This document shows positions 11,989 to 22,845 of a stretch of DNA of 64,000 nucleotides, piece by piece. Every line of letters begins with the position of its first letter. Position 1 is the stretch's first letter. Source of the DNA: Chlorophyllum brunneum. Lineage: Eukaryota > Basidiomycota > Agaricomycetes > Agaricales > Agaricaceae. The position numbers were made by a program, and so were the translations under genes. Location: NCBI GenBank assembly GCA_963576785.1, contig OY756141.1, forward strand, positions 2,542,001 through 2,606,000, written 5' to 3'. The notes under the pieces are model-generated. The model did not search any database. It saw only the letters and a list, made by a program, of their open reading frames with translations, and was not told the DNA's origin.

Positions 11989-14304
11989 ATGGACGCAAGA
12001 CGGCGCTCAGTTATGCAGCCAGCGGGCGACCCATACGGAACCCGGTCGAATCTTCCAGTCCCTTCCACAATTAAGAAACCCTCGACCAACCCACGGATGT
12101 CCCTTGCTGGTGCTGCTTTACGCGCTCCTAATTCCTCGTTATCACTCAATGTACCTGGGTCGGTCTCAAGACCTTCAATGATGCGGTCCCAAAACAATCC
12201 ATTACTCGCGAGCGTGTCAAAGTCGAACCACGGACGAACACCCTTACACAAGTACGCCGTAAATCCCGAATTCTTGCCAGAAAGAAATCAAAATGTTGAC
12301 GGAGTATATAAAAACAGCAGCACACGCAGACCATCTATATGGGGTGGTGTGGCCCAGATGCCGCCACACGGCAGTCAATCATTCAAAGATCCCCGACCTC
12401 TCCGCGACAAACAGTATCAGAGCAAGATGCGCCAGGAGATCTTCTTATTCCTCCAAAGTTCAGGCTTCGAAATCGCACCCTCGACCCTGAGTAATATTCA
12501 AGGCAAAGAGTACCGTGCCATCTTTGAATTCCTTGTTCTCAACCTTGACCCCGTGTATCCGTTTTCGGCTGGGAGATTTGAGGACGACTTTACCCCGGCG
12601 CTAAAAGCGCTGCGATACCCCTATGCACATAATATCGATAATAAATGGTTGGCGGCACCAGCGAGTATGCATTCATGGCCTCCATTACTGGGAGTTCTGC
12701 ATTGGTTGGTAGATATGTGTAAGGTGAGTTGCACGCCACGCATGAAATGGGTCCAGAATGCAGAATGTTTCATGCCATCATTAGCTCCGCGACGAATACT
12801 TTTCCAGTGGCCACCCGACACTCCAAGATACTTCTCGTATCCCGGACGAGTTTGACGACCCCATGGATCACCTGGCATTTGCGTTCCATTATTATGAACA
12901 TGCATATGAGATGTGGCTAGACCAGTTTGATGAGTTTGTAGAGGCGAACGAGGATCTAGAATCCCGCTATAGTAAGTCTGCCATCTCATCAGGAAACTCT
13001 ATACTTAGTAGACGTGGGTTAGCAAAGAAGAACGAGAAAGTCGAGAGTGACCTACAAGAACAACGGGAGAGACAAACAGATGCGATGACAGAGCTCAAGA
13101 AATTGAAGTCGTCGGAGGTAGGCCAGAATTCCTAAGTCGGAATTCTACTCAACCAACACTGTCAGGCCCCACTCAAAGAAGCGGAACGTGCAAATGCTAC
13201 CCTAGTCCGGGATCGCGAGAAATTTCTGGCCATTCTCAAGCGATACGAGTCACGAAAGGAGAAACTTAAAGAAACTATCAAGCATGAGAACGCTGAAGCG
13301 GAAGAATTTGGTACTCGCCAAATTTTCACGGAGATTGTTGATCAACTGACAGGGTCATTTAGGGACAAGGCTTGAAGGCTTGAAAGGCACTCTTCAGCGG
13401 CTGACAAGCATTGTTCGGGAACAAAACCTGTCGCCCGAAGAAGTTTCCAAGATGAATAGTGACCACGAACAGCTGTCGAAGAACCTAGACGAGTTGCGGC
13501 AGCGCTTAGCGGACACACATCGCAATCGCATGAACCTCGAAGTCAGCGTGGCAAATAAGACAGCGACAGCCGAAGACGCGCTTGAGAAGTATGCACATTT
13601 GTTGGAGTCGCTTGAGCTATATCCGACACTTCCGCCGCCACGACAAAACATTAACTTGGCTCTGGAGCTCAATCCTGCAGCATCGGCACTGCAAAACCTT
13701 CTTCAAGGCACAGACATTCGGAAGGTCATCAAACCAACACTGAGCGCTATTGCTGAAGATAAACGTGCAGAGCGCGCAAACCTGGAAAGCGAAAGGATCA
13801 AAGTCGAGGATGAGCTTGATCAAGTTATACAAGAGTGCGAGAATCTGGAGGAGGAACTTATGGAGTTAGAGAAAAAAGTCATGGGTGTCAACGACCAGGC
13901 CGAAGAGCTGCGTGATGTAAATTCACCCCTTGCGACTAATCTACGTTTCGCACATCTGACTCTTGAAACGTCAGGCCGCACAGCGAGATGCGTTTTTAGC
14001 AGCACAGGATATTCACAGTCTCGAGCGCAATATCGCACAGGCCAAAGCCGCCGCAATTGCAAATGGCACAGGGGTAAAATCTCGACTACAGACGCTAGAG
14101 CTCAGGTATGGTATCTTAATTGTTGGCTGTGACGTATCATTAATTGATTTGCTTGGCAGCTATCGGGAGCAGGTTGACAGAGTTTCACGGTTGAAGGAGG
14201 AGACCGTTCGTGCCATTATCAAGAATAGCCACGAGATCGCCATGTTCAAGGAAGAGGTGTCGCGACACCTCACTGAACTTCGCGATTTTGCAGAAGGGGA
14301 ATAA
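11989..14304 (+). CDS. NDC80: kinetochore protein Ndc80/Hec1
   Basis: Microtubule-binding subunit of the Ndc80 complex at the outer kinetochore. The N-terminal tail (MDARRRSVMQPAG, Ser/Pro/Arg-rich) is a typical Aurora B target region. The calponin-homology domain follows: DPRPLRDKQYQSKMRQEI, FLQSSGFEIAPSTL, LVLNLDPVYPF, LHWLVDMCK, then after an intron (12724-12784) LRDEYFSSGHPTLQD and RIPDEFDDPMDHLAFAFHYY. The rest is long coiled coil (LKEAERANATLVRDREKF, LEGLKGTLQRL, KVEDELDQVIQECENLEEEL) ending in HLTELRDFAEGE. About seven short introns; the first (12250 to about 12327) keeps the frame open if retained. The gene looks complete. Confidence 0.93.
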
Positions 14305-15424
14305 ACAGTCCGCTTCTTGTGTACTATCGATGATTATCACTTTCGGTTTTGTATCCCCCCGCTCAGCATGTACGATTAGCTCACCCCTTGTTTCAATGTA
14401 GGCCGGAGATTGTATATCCGTAGATTCGTCCTAATGTCATGAAGTCTTTTTGCCCACGACACTTGTAACAGGATGAGTGAGACGGCTACCAATAGCACAT
14501 GGCCAACGCCCAGTCAGCTAAAAGGTCCTCGGTGTGCTCGAGTTCAAAAAATAATAGGAGAACCCGCACACCACTCTCTCATGGTGACGTTCTCTCCTAA
14601 GCACTTTTATCTATCTCTGTGGATTTCCCTGGTCATCTTGTCCAACCCAACTCTAGATACTTCACGGCTGCCGACACATGTTACCTCTCCTTGCAAAACG
14701 TCATCAGTTTGACCGATTCCTGTAACTTCGGCCAATCACCATGGCACAAATGCTCAGTACTGCACCCTTAGGTTGCTTGTGTCTCTCACGCAGGATGACA
14801 GGGTGTATTCGGCAATTTACGAGTGGGTCGAACAGTGGCGTACACGTATCATTCAGAAGCCCTGAATGCTTGCTGTACCCTGCTGAACCATGCTTGACCT
14901 TAGCTGACTTGCTTCCATTTCTGGGACTTCCCCAATGGACATCTTTTTCCGTATTGAATCGCAAAGAAATCCTCTCCGACAGCAGGCGCCGCGATAATAT
15001 GGATGCCGAAAACCTCTCACTGCGGAACACTGCCCACCTTGCGCAACCAAGTTGAACTACGGCGCCTGTTTAATAATAACCAGATCTCCCGCTATGACGA
15101 TGGCCATCTGATACTCGCAACAGACATCTTCACTCGGCATTCCATGCTAAACCCTGTCAGATCTGACCCATGGACATCACTTTTGATGCGTCCCCCTCGA
15201 GACCCGACAGTCGGGGCTTGTACAATTTTTAATCCGCAACTTATCGCGGGGATGTGCCTGAGAATCTAATACCTTGCATCACGAATGCATGTGTACAGCA
15301 ACTTCTTGACTCTGGCGAAGAATATTTAAGCTGCTGTTTCGTATGCACCTACTCATCACCCGTCCCCAGTCCTCTCTGGCCTTCTGCTACCGCTTTATCC
15401 TGCAGATAGCCCTCTGCGCCCACG
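14305..15424. other. intergenic, nothing recognised
   Basis: 3' flank of NDC80 and promoter of the TmpA-like gene. Several open frames of 65-108 codons occur on both strands, but none shows a domain or a splice-consistent model. The AATATTTAAG at about 15328-15337 could serve as a TATA-like element for the gene starting at 15425. Confidence 0.4.
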
Positions 15425-17697
15425 ATGTCCAACGAGCCTCATACTCTTCACCTGCCGCAGGCTCTCGACCCAGAGAAAGGAAACTACGAGCCCTGGTCAT
15501 TCCAGATGGCATCTGACAAAGGTTCACTTCCAAGTACACCATCCTCGCAGACACTCAATCTCAAGAGTCCCCTGAGCTCTGTGTTTCCTCAAAAAGGGTC
15601 CCAAGAAATTAAACTCGAGGCGGAAACTTCCCCCAAGCCCAAACCAGCGTCAAAACCCCCAAAGAATAAGGTTTCTAGATGGATTATTTGGCGCCTGTGG
15701 TTCAATACCTACAGGTACGGGAGATCTATATCTGCATTTTGGAAGCACATAGTAATGGAACCACCTCTACAGAAAGTTCTTTGTCTTCACCTTCGGCCTA
15801 AACATGATCGGGCTTGGTCTTGCAGCATCTGGCCACTTCCCATATGCCGTCAGATATCCTGGCAGCATTGCTGTGGCAAATCTGAACTTTGCCATCTTGA
15901 TGCGCAACGAGGTGTTTGGCCGACTGCTGTATCTATTCTTCAACAACGTCTTCGCAAAGGTATGCCACTTTCTCTTACCTAAAGATATTGAGGGAGGTCT
16001 AATGACGACCAAGTGGCCTCCTCTGTGGTTCCGTCTGGGAATCACGTCTGCGCTCCAACATCTTGGTGGTATCCACAGCGGGTGTGCCCTTTCCGGAATC
16101 GCATGGCTTGTGTTTAAGGTTGTCAACAACTTCAAGAAGATAGACATCACCCACCCTGCCGTTCTGGCTTTAGGGCTCACGACTCTGGTTACATTGGTCA
16201 TTAGCGCCATGGCCGCAATTCCTTGGGTCCGAAACACCCACCATAAGTGAGTCCCCGTGGAATCTCCATAATGTTAGAAGATTAATAACCCCCAAGTGTC
16301 TTTGAACGCCATCATCGCTTTGTCGGCTGGACAGCGCTGGTCTGTACATGTGAGTCAATGTCTAGTAACCCCGATCTATGCCAGAAACCAATAATATGGG
16401 TATAGGGGCGTTTGTTATCCTCGGAGACCTATATGTCCCCGAAACCCAGTCATGGAATCTCAGCGGGGTTCATCTCATCAGACAGCAAGACTTCTGGTAT
16501 ACAATGGGCATGACTGTCGTGTGAGCCGCAACGTTATTCTAGAAATTCGTGAAATGCTCAGACCGGAGTATGCAGAATTGCACTACCGTGGTTCTTTGTT
16601 CGTAAAGTGCCCGTGGAAATTGAACTAGTAAGCCCCGGTCGGATCGCGGACGGGGAGGTTTGTGACTGATGGATATACGTTATTAAGCCCTCGTCCAAGG
16701 TTGCTATCATCAAGTTTAAGCGAGGAATGCAGCAAGGCCTTCTCGGGCGCATCAGTCGCTCACCTGTATGGGAATACCATCTTTTCGGCATTATCAGTGA
16801 AGGAACGGATTCTGGATGCCATTTCATGGTTGCTGGAGTACAAGGCACGTAGGCCCTCAAGATGTTATACCAGTGTCTTATATCTCCCTCCATCTTACAG
16901 GTGACTTTACCAAAAGTTTAGTCGCGAATCCTCCCAAAGCGCTCTGGACAAGAGAACTCAAGGCAAGTCCAAGTTAACTCCACCGTCATCATGCCGAGAA
17001 TGCGTTCTCTGCCGTTTCATCCAACCCTTCTCTTCTGATCTCAAGCTGATGTGGTCGCTATTCAGTTTTCCGGCGTCTCGAACTCATCAAGACTCTATAG
17101 ACGCGGCATCCGCATCTGTACTGGGACTGGTATCGGTGCCGCACTGTCGACCTGTCTACAATCACCGAACTGGTACGTCATACTCATTCACGCGGAATTG
17201 TGATACTGATATCATTATCTAGGTATCTTATTTGGATAGGTATGTTCACGGGAGCACGACATACTGTCGCTTCCTTATTAAAAGCCAACTTTTTAGGCTC
17301 AGATCAGGAAAAGACCTTTGGTCCGACAATATCTGGACTCATACATAAACATATGGAACCTGAACGTGTATGTCTCTGGGATACAAAAGCCCACGGCGGA
17401 CGACCAGATACAATGAAGATCCTCAAGGAAGCGTATGAATCGTGGAACGCCGAGGGTGAGGACCAGAGCAACATGTCTTTCGCTCCGGGTTACCTTTGTC
17501 GCATTTCATCTGACCTTGATATGTCACAGTGGTGTTCATTACCTCGAACTATATCGGCAATTCTGAAATTATGCAAGGATGCAAGGATGCAGGGATCCCT
17601 GCTTTCGGAACATTATGGGACTTTGTGAGTATACTCTTCTTCATTACACCTAAGGACAGACATCGAGCTCACATCTCGCTTACAATGCCTGCAGTGA
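15425..17697 (+). CDS. TmpA-like fungal integral membrane protein
   Basis: Related to fungal TmpA, a membrane protein with a reductase-like fold implicated in developmental signalling in Aspergillus, and to proteins annotated in mushrooms as NRPS-like 12. Residues after a ~75-residue hydrophilic leader form several membrane helices (VFTFGLNMIGLGLAA, VANLNFAILMRNE, LGITSALQHLGGIHSGCA, LTTLVTLVISAMAAIPWV). Then come VFERHHRFVGWTALVCTW, LPWFFVRKVPVEIEL, SKVAIIKFKRGMQQGLLG, a ferredoxin-reductase-like part RGIRICTGTGIGAALS, WYLIWIGSDQEKTFG, and VVFITSNYIGNSEIMQGC to GTLWDF. Many introns; two appear to use GC donors (near 16850 and 16961). By my splicing the stop codon TGA stands alone in the last exon (17695-17697). 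Substrate and role are unknown. Confidence 0.75.
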
Positions 17698-18047
17698 TTA
17701 CACTCATATAATTGACTTCATTTTCCTTCGAGCTCTTTTATCATTCATTACATCTCGGCGATTGCTAGCACACTTGATAGAAGGCTGTTTGCCTACCAAT
17801 TCATCTTAATATTTTCCGTACCCTTAGAGGGCGGTTTCATCATGTATTCGCAGCGGGACTCTCTGACCGTGTGTCGGCACAGAATGTTTCGTTACTGCCT
17901 TCGCAATTGTTTTCGGGTTTTAGATTACTCCTATATTCTTACTTACCCCTTGGAACGTCAGGATAAAAATACTGTAATCCATGCGCGCGCTTCGTGCAGC
18001 CTTCTAATATTTGCTTGCTGCTCCGCCCAATTTTATAAGTACGGGGT

Positions 18048-18075
18048 AACGACGCTTGATGCACGATGCGTCGTT
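18048..18075. other. inverted repeat / hairpin
   Basis: AACGACGC and GCGTCGTT are perfect inverted copies around a 12-nt loop. With one G:T wobble the stem extends outward to 11 bp. It lies about 350 bp downstream of the TmpA-like gene. It could be a binding site for a dimeric factor or RNA structure in a long 3' UTR; its function is unknown. Confidence 0.6.
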
Positions 18076-18714
18076 GCCTATATTATGATAGATCTATAAA
18101 TACACAGTCGCCTGCTTACCATCAGAGCGCATCACCGCCAGGCGGTTCCTATCACAGAAGGTAACCGGTTACCGATGAAACTGTGACCCAGAAAAAGCAA
18201 AGTTGCCAAGCAATTCCCGGGAACAAAAATACTCACTTCTCGTTTGTCCGATGGGAAAAAAAGGGGGGGGGACCAGAGGATCGGTGATCGAGCGACCTTG
18301 CCACTTCCATTTCGATCATCGCGGATTCCTGTGGCATGGATGGTTCTCCTAACGGCTCGCGCCTGTCAGAGCTATACAGCTTCTATCACAGTGTTTAGGG
18401 TACTCGTATATGTGTCTTTTTTGTAGACGAGGGTGTGGTCTTTGATGCATCCGGGTTGTTCGGTGGGCACAGATGGGGGCGCTTGGGGCTTCCCATTCTT
18501 GGTTATTGGAGAAAATAGATGCGTCCAGTACAACTAGTACTACACACAACATGAGTACCACCCTACAAACACTAATAACAACAACCACTACTGAAGACCG
18601 TATTGACGGCCCATCAGCGAGACTAAGGAACTACCATGAATCGAGAAGCTACGTATTTATGTACTATTTACGCTACGGAAGTACTGCTGGTACTTAACGA
18701 CTACTAAAAAGACA

Positions 18715-19090
18715 TCATCGGTGAGAGAGATGGTGCCATTGTCGGAGGGTAAGGCAAGCGAGATTGGGGGGTAAAGGTGCGGAATTATGGAATCGAGAGT
18801 CCAGTAAGTCTGGATAGGAGAGGAAGGAGAGGAATATAAAAGGAATCAGAGATAGGAGGTATAGGAGACAGAGTGGTGAGTGCAGAATCGCGTATGATGC
18901 AAGCCATTCAATCAAGGTCGAAAAGGGGACTGGATATCGAAGGTGAAACCAGAGATGTAAATCAAGAGGCGGGAAAACGAGAGAAGAGGAGAGGGCAGAG
19001 AATATGGTACACGGGAGGAAATTGGAGTAATACAAATCGAGGGACCGGCTCAACAACGCAAGAAACGGAGATAGAGGTGAGGACATGGGC
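18715..19090. repeat. purine/pyrimidine-asymmetric low-complexity tract
   Basis: The + strand is dominated by A and G (many GGAGA, GAGGA and GGAA blocks) over about 375 bp. There is no clean repeat unit. Such tracts can form unusual DNA structure and produce false long reading frames. Confidence 0.6.
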
Positions 19091-19193
19091 CGTAACGAGG
19101 GTGATCATGGAGAGAATCAGGGGGGCATAGGCGCAGGGAGGAAAATCATAGAACGTTGACGCTAAGATAATGGGGTCGGATAGATTCCGCTCG

Positions 19194-21145
19194 TCAAGAC
19201 ACGCAAGCCGCAGTCACACCCGCGCTGACACCAGGTACAACACCGACACTAAACGCATTAGCATGCCGCTTATGCCCCCTTCGCGACCTCCCAGAAGGTC
19301 TTTCAAGCATCACCCCGAAGACTGGCTCGCTGTCCAGCGATTCCGAAGCAACAGACATAGGCGATGCTGGCCTACTAACAGTCAACCCTGAGCTCGTCTT
19401 CGAACGGGACGGTGACCAGAATGCCGGCGAAACAGGTCGTGTTGCAGTGCCGAATTCATAAACCTGTGACCCGGCGCTGACAGCCGCAGTGAAACCCGAG
19501 TTGGGTGCTTGGTCCGTGGGGATCACAGTAGGCGTGGACGCTGAAGGAGACGGTAGGGTGGCAGGGCTACCGCGCTCGTCGAAACTCATGCAGAACTGTT
19601 CGAGAACTTCACCGCCTTTGCCCATCCAGACCCATTTGCGATCGGGTTTAATCTGGGTATTAGGTTTGAGCGAAACGCCTCGATTGCCCAGTTCTGTGAC
19701 GATCTTGGCAATGTTCCGTGTGTCCTGTTATAGCGGAAACGAATAGTTGTCAATAAACAGCATTTCAGGGCACGGGTCCGAAAAGGGGGGAAAAAGTAAG
19801 TGGGCACAAGCAACGGAAGCTATGAAGTGAGATAAGAATAGCAAAGTTGAATGATCATCATCAGATGGGGAAAGGGGGGAGAGAAGCTCAAGCGCCAAGG
19901 CGCTCAGAAGAAGGAATCTTTCCATGAGAGAGCATCCGTTCACATGGATAATTGGGAAGAGAATATAAAAAGCAGGAGGCAAGATGGTCAAGCGCAGGCA
20001 CGATAAGCGATAAGGAATGCCAAATGGAAACACCTACGTCGATACCACTATGCTGTCTTCCCTGGAATGTAGGCAAACCAAGCGCCTTGAGCTGAGCGGG
20101 GATGTTGAGAGATCGGCGGACGGGTGGGAAGAAGGTCTGTTCGGATTGATGGCGGCGTTGCGATGGAAGTCAATTTTGGGCCAGGGCCAGAGAAGCGCCC
20201 GCAACGACGAGAACGGAAGCCGCGTAAAGGGGTATTAAAATTTGCGTGATCAGGTGCATTTTTTTTTTTTTTTTTTTCGCAAGACCGTGAATAAGGGAGG
20301 GGGTGTGTGGGTGCGCAGTTGAATGAATAAATGAGCCTGTAGGAGTGTGGAGAAGAAATTGTACACGACATACCCGCGTGGAGCTATTCGGGTTACTGAA
20401 GTGGGAAGATTGGGAGTTGAGCCACTGCATTACAGTCATGCGGACGTCGAGGACGTCGCCTGTGAGCCATTCGGGCATAGAAATCTAGTCGTGTTGAACG
20501 CGTGTAGACAAAGCAACGTGGTGTGGAATGTACCTTGCTAATGAAACATTGCTTCACAACGAAATCGCGAATGTCAAAAGGGCCATCGCTACACCAGCAA
20601 AAGCGGACAAGCCGTTTGCCGGTGGTACCGTCGATGAGACCATTCTTGACGAGGAATGCGCGAACGGACTTGAGAACCTCAGGAAAAGGGGGTGCGCCAT
20701 TGACTTGGTCCTAGCGAGAGTACCAGTTGAGTGGGTGAAAGAAGGAGCAGGATAGCAAAGAGAGAGTAGACCTGGGTGATGCCGGTGAGCTCGGTACAAA
20801 AGCCAGAAAGGGTGGGCCTCCAGGAGGGCTGGACGAAGCTTCTGAACTCGTCGACGACCTGGAGTTTGCTTGCTTTCATGGCACGATCTCGGTCCTGCCA
20901 TTTCATTAAGCAGATAGGGAACTCCTGGGGACGGAAGGAGACAATGAGGATAGGGTATGTGAGTTACGTGAGGGGCGCACGATGATTTCATTCGGGTAAT
21001 TGAAGCCTGTTCCTTGAAAACAAGTAGCTTCGACGTCGAGGATGAGGAGAGCGTCGTAGGGCTGGGGGGCTTTGAAAGAGGGGGAGTGGGGACGACGCTG
21101 GCGGGGGTCTGGGGGATTGTCGGTGGGGAGGAGAGTGTAGCGCAT
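19194..21145 (-). CDS. ERI1/3'hExo-type 3'-5' exoribonuclease
   Basis: DEDDh exonuclease of the ERI1 family, which trims structured RNA 3' ends (histone mRNA, 5.8S rRNA, small RNAs) and in some eukaryotes limits RNA interference. The first Asp/Glu motif is LLILDVEATCFQGTGFNYP; then EFPICLMKWQDRDRAM, FVQPSWRPTLSGFCTELTG, the second motif SDGPFDIRDFVVKQCF, PEWLTGDVLDVRMTVMQW, and RRSLNIPAQLKALGLP with the last motif GRQHSGIDDTRNIAKIV. The catalytic Asp, Glu, Asp, His and Asp are all visible. An extra Ser/Thr/Ala-rich tail of about 120 residues follows the domain. Start at 21145 (MRYTLLPTDNPPDPRQ). No SAP domain is seen. A poly-T run lies in an intron. Confidence 0.88.
20259..20277. repeat. poly-T tract (19 nt)
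   Basis: Uninterrupted run of 19 T on the + strand (A-run in the sense of the ERI1 transcript), inside an intron of the exonuclease gene. Confidence 0.95.
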
Positions 21146-21212
21146 GGTGGAGGAGAGCAGAAAGGCTGCAAGGGCACGGAAAGGAAGACACCCTGTCCTG
21201 CACGTGCCCCTC
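21146..21212. promoter_or_regulatory. 67-bp divergent promoter ERI1/CMS1 with E-box
   Basis: The two start codons face away from each other with only 67 bp between them. CACGTG, a palindromic bHLH (Cbf1/USF type) site, lies at 21201-21206, 7 nt before the CMS1 ATG. Confidence 0.55.
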
Positions 21213-22221
21213 ATGGCAGACGACCTCACAGACGACTTCCCCCTCCACGACCTCCCCGTCGTCCACAGCCATGCCGACGCCCACGAACCACCAGCAACGT
21301 CTGTGAAGAAGCGCAAGCGGAGAGAAAAGGAAAAGGAAAACAGGGCCAAGGTCGCTGCCTCCGTCCTCCCCCTTTTCACAACTCACATCTCTTAGAAACG
21401 GAAACTCGCAGAGGCCGTAGACCCCGTCGTCCAGTCCATCGCAGACCAGCCTCCAACAGAACTCGCAACATATATTGCATCCGTGCAGGCAACGTCCTTC
21501 CCAGATCACTCTCCAATCGAACTGAGCGACCTGGAAATCCCTCGTATGCATCCCCATCCTCTCTCTTCCTCTCGCCCCAGCCCAACCGTGCCAGCCAGAC
21601 TCTTCCATCACCGATACCACCCTATGGACCGGTTCAAGGACCCTCGATCAACTCGTCCCCTTTATCACAAAAAGTTTGTCCAAGCGCTATCTCCACCGCG
21701 AAAATATCTGATGTCGCAATCTCAGTGCTGCCAACACTGCACACGCGCCTAGGGCAGAAGTCCAAGTCAAACGGCGCACCCACTCTCCTCTTCATTGCTG
21801 GTGCTGCGCTAAGGGTTGCCGATGTCACGCGGGTTTTGAAAGATAAAAAACTCAGAGGCGACAAGAGTGGAGAGGTCGCAAAACTCTTTGCCAAGCATTT
21901 CAAGCTCTCTGATCATGTATCTTATCTCAAGAGGACAAAGGTGGGTGCCGCCGTAGGCACACCTGGCAGAATAGGCAAGCTTTTGTGCGAGACTGGTGCG
22001 TTATTCTCTACGCCGCTGTGGCTCTTATGGATATCTTTGCAGACGCCTTGTCAATCTCCGCACTGACACACATTATTTTGGATATATCCTTCGTCGACGC
22101 CAAGAAGCGTACCCTGCTTGACATTCCTGAGACTCGGGATGAGGTGTTTAGGACCGTCTTAGGTGCACCCCAGATGCTGAAAGCGATCAGTGGAGGAAAC
22201 ATCCAGGTCGTACTCTTTTAG
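21213..22221 (+). CDS. CMS1: Cms1, 90S pre-ribosome associated protein
   Basis: Cms1/CMSS1 family protein with a degenerate DEAD-helicase-like fold found on the U3-containing 90S pre-ribosome. The start MADDLTDDFPLHDLP leads to a Lys/Arg-rich segment (VKKRKRREKEKEN, then KRKLAEAVDPVVQSIADQ), SFPDHSPIELSDLEIP, then after two introns TLHTRLGQKSKSNGAPTLLF, AALRVADVTRVLKDKK, VAKLFAKHFKLSDHV, VGTPGRIGKLLCETDALS and HIILDISFVDAKKRTLLDIP, ending in GGNIQVVLF. The order matches human CMSS1. The exon borders around 21665-21717 are the least certain. Its 3' end is only 50 bp from the convergent mL60 gene. Confidence 0.85.
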
Positions 22222-22271
22222 CTAGAGTCGCTGTTCTATTAACCTGTAATACATAACACAAAATAGAGAGA

Positions 22272-22738
22272 TCAGAAACCCGTCGGGTTTGTTCGAAGCG
22301 ACAGCTAGAAGCAACGTCAGTCAGATTCCAGAGCACCATCGTTCATCCACGTACCCTCGTCCATTTGGGCACTTTGTGAATACCTTTCCTGTATCCCCGC
22401 TCGTGTCGACTGAAGACAGTGTACTTGTCTTTTGCCGGCATCTCGTGCTCTTTGGGCAACTCCAGTGCCCTGTCCTGTGAATCCCGCCGTGAATACCCAG
22501 CCACAACAGAGAAACGGTCGCGATACCAGAGACTTGCACTCAACACCGCTAGCTCTAACGGCCTCTATCACGGCGTCCACCTTCTTTAGTCGGGCGCGTA
22601 CGTTGGCTTTGCGCGTCACAGAGAGCTTCCAGGGTGTTTTCCTGCCACACAACTCAGCCAAGCCACCAACACCACCCAAAGTACTCACCATAACAAACCG
22701 CTGGAGTTGACACTCGAGGCTCTGAACGCACCGAACAT
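22272..22738 (-). CDS. MRPL31: mitochondrial large ribosomal subunit protein mL60 (MrpL31)
   Basis: Small fungal mitoribosomal protein, rebuilt from four exons. Exon 1 starts at 22738 with MFGAFRASSVNSSGLLW and is spliced to KTPWKLSVTRKANVRARLKK and VDAVIEAVRASGVECKSL. Next come DRALELPKEHEMPAKDKY and TVFSRHERGYRKGIHKVPKW, then the final exon LSLRTNPTGF. This is the full mL60 pattern (FGxF start, SxTRKANVR, EMPAKDKYTVFS, RTNPxGF end) and the expected length of ~115 residues. Every exon is short, so no single reading frame shows the gene. Divergent from SF3A1 (107 bp between starts) and convergent with CMS1 (50 bp). Confidence 0.88.
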
Positions 22739-22845
22739 TGTCGAGGAGGACTGCAGCCGAAAACACTTGTACGTCTGCCCGAGAGCGTGGGAACTCGCGC
22801 GTATTATTCAGCTGTTGGCCCGTAAATTCTTGGACACACACCACC

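Larger units (their letters stand above)
17698..19193. other. gene-poor intergenic stretch
   Basis: About 1.5 kb without a recognisable gene. It contains a hairpin (18048-18075), an A-run followed by a G-run near 18253-18269, and a strongly purine-rich + strand from about 18715 to 19090. That purine tract produces a 123-codon reverse frame made almost only of Leu, Ser, Pro and Phe, which I consider spurious. Confidence 0.5.

Noticed and set aside
11872..12251. Reverse open frame upstream of the MOG1 start overlapping the NDC80 first exon
   Set aside because: Mog1 homology begins at MPDPYVIRELFG (11872); the upstream part is the antisense of the NDC80 N-terminal tail.
14473..15269. Several + strand frames between NDC80 and the TmpA-like gene
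   Set aside because: No homology, none joins to another by GT-AG splicing into a sensible product.
16850..16905. Frameshift in the TmpA-like gene
   Set aside because: A GC-AG intron (GCACGT ... TTACAG) restores the family sequence QG/DFTKSLV, so no frameshift is needed.
18715..19086. Reverse 123-codon open frame rich in Leu, Ser, Pro and Phe
   Set aside because: Explained by the purine-rich + strand; no domain, no splice sites, low complexity.
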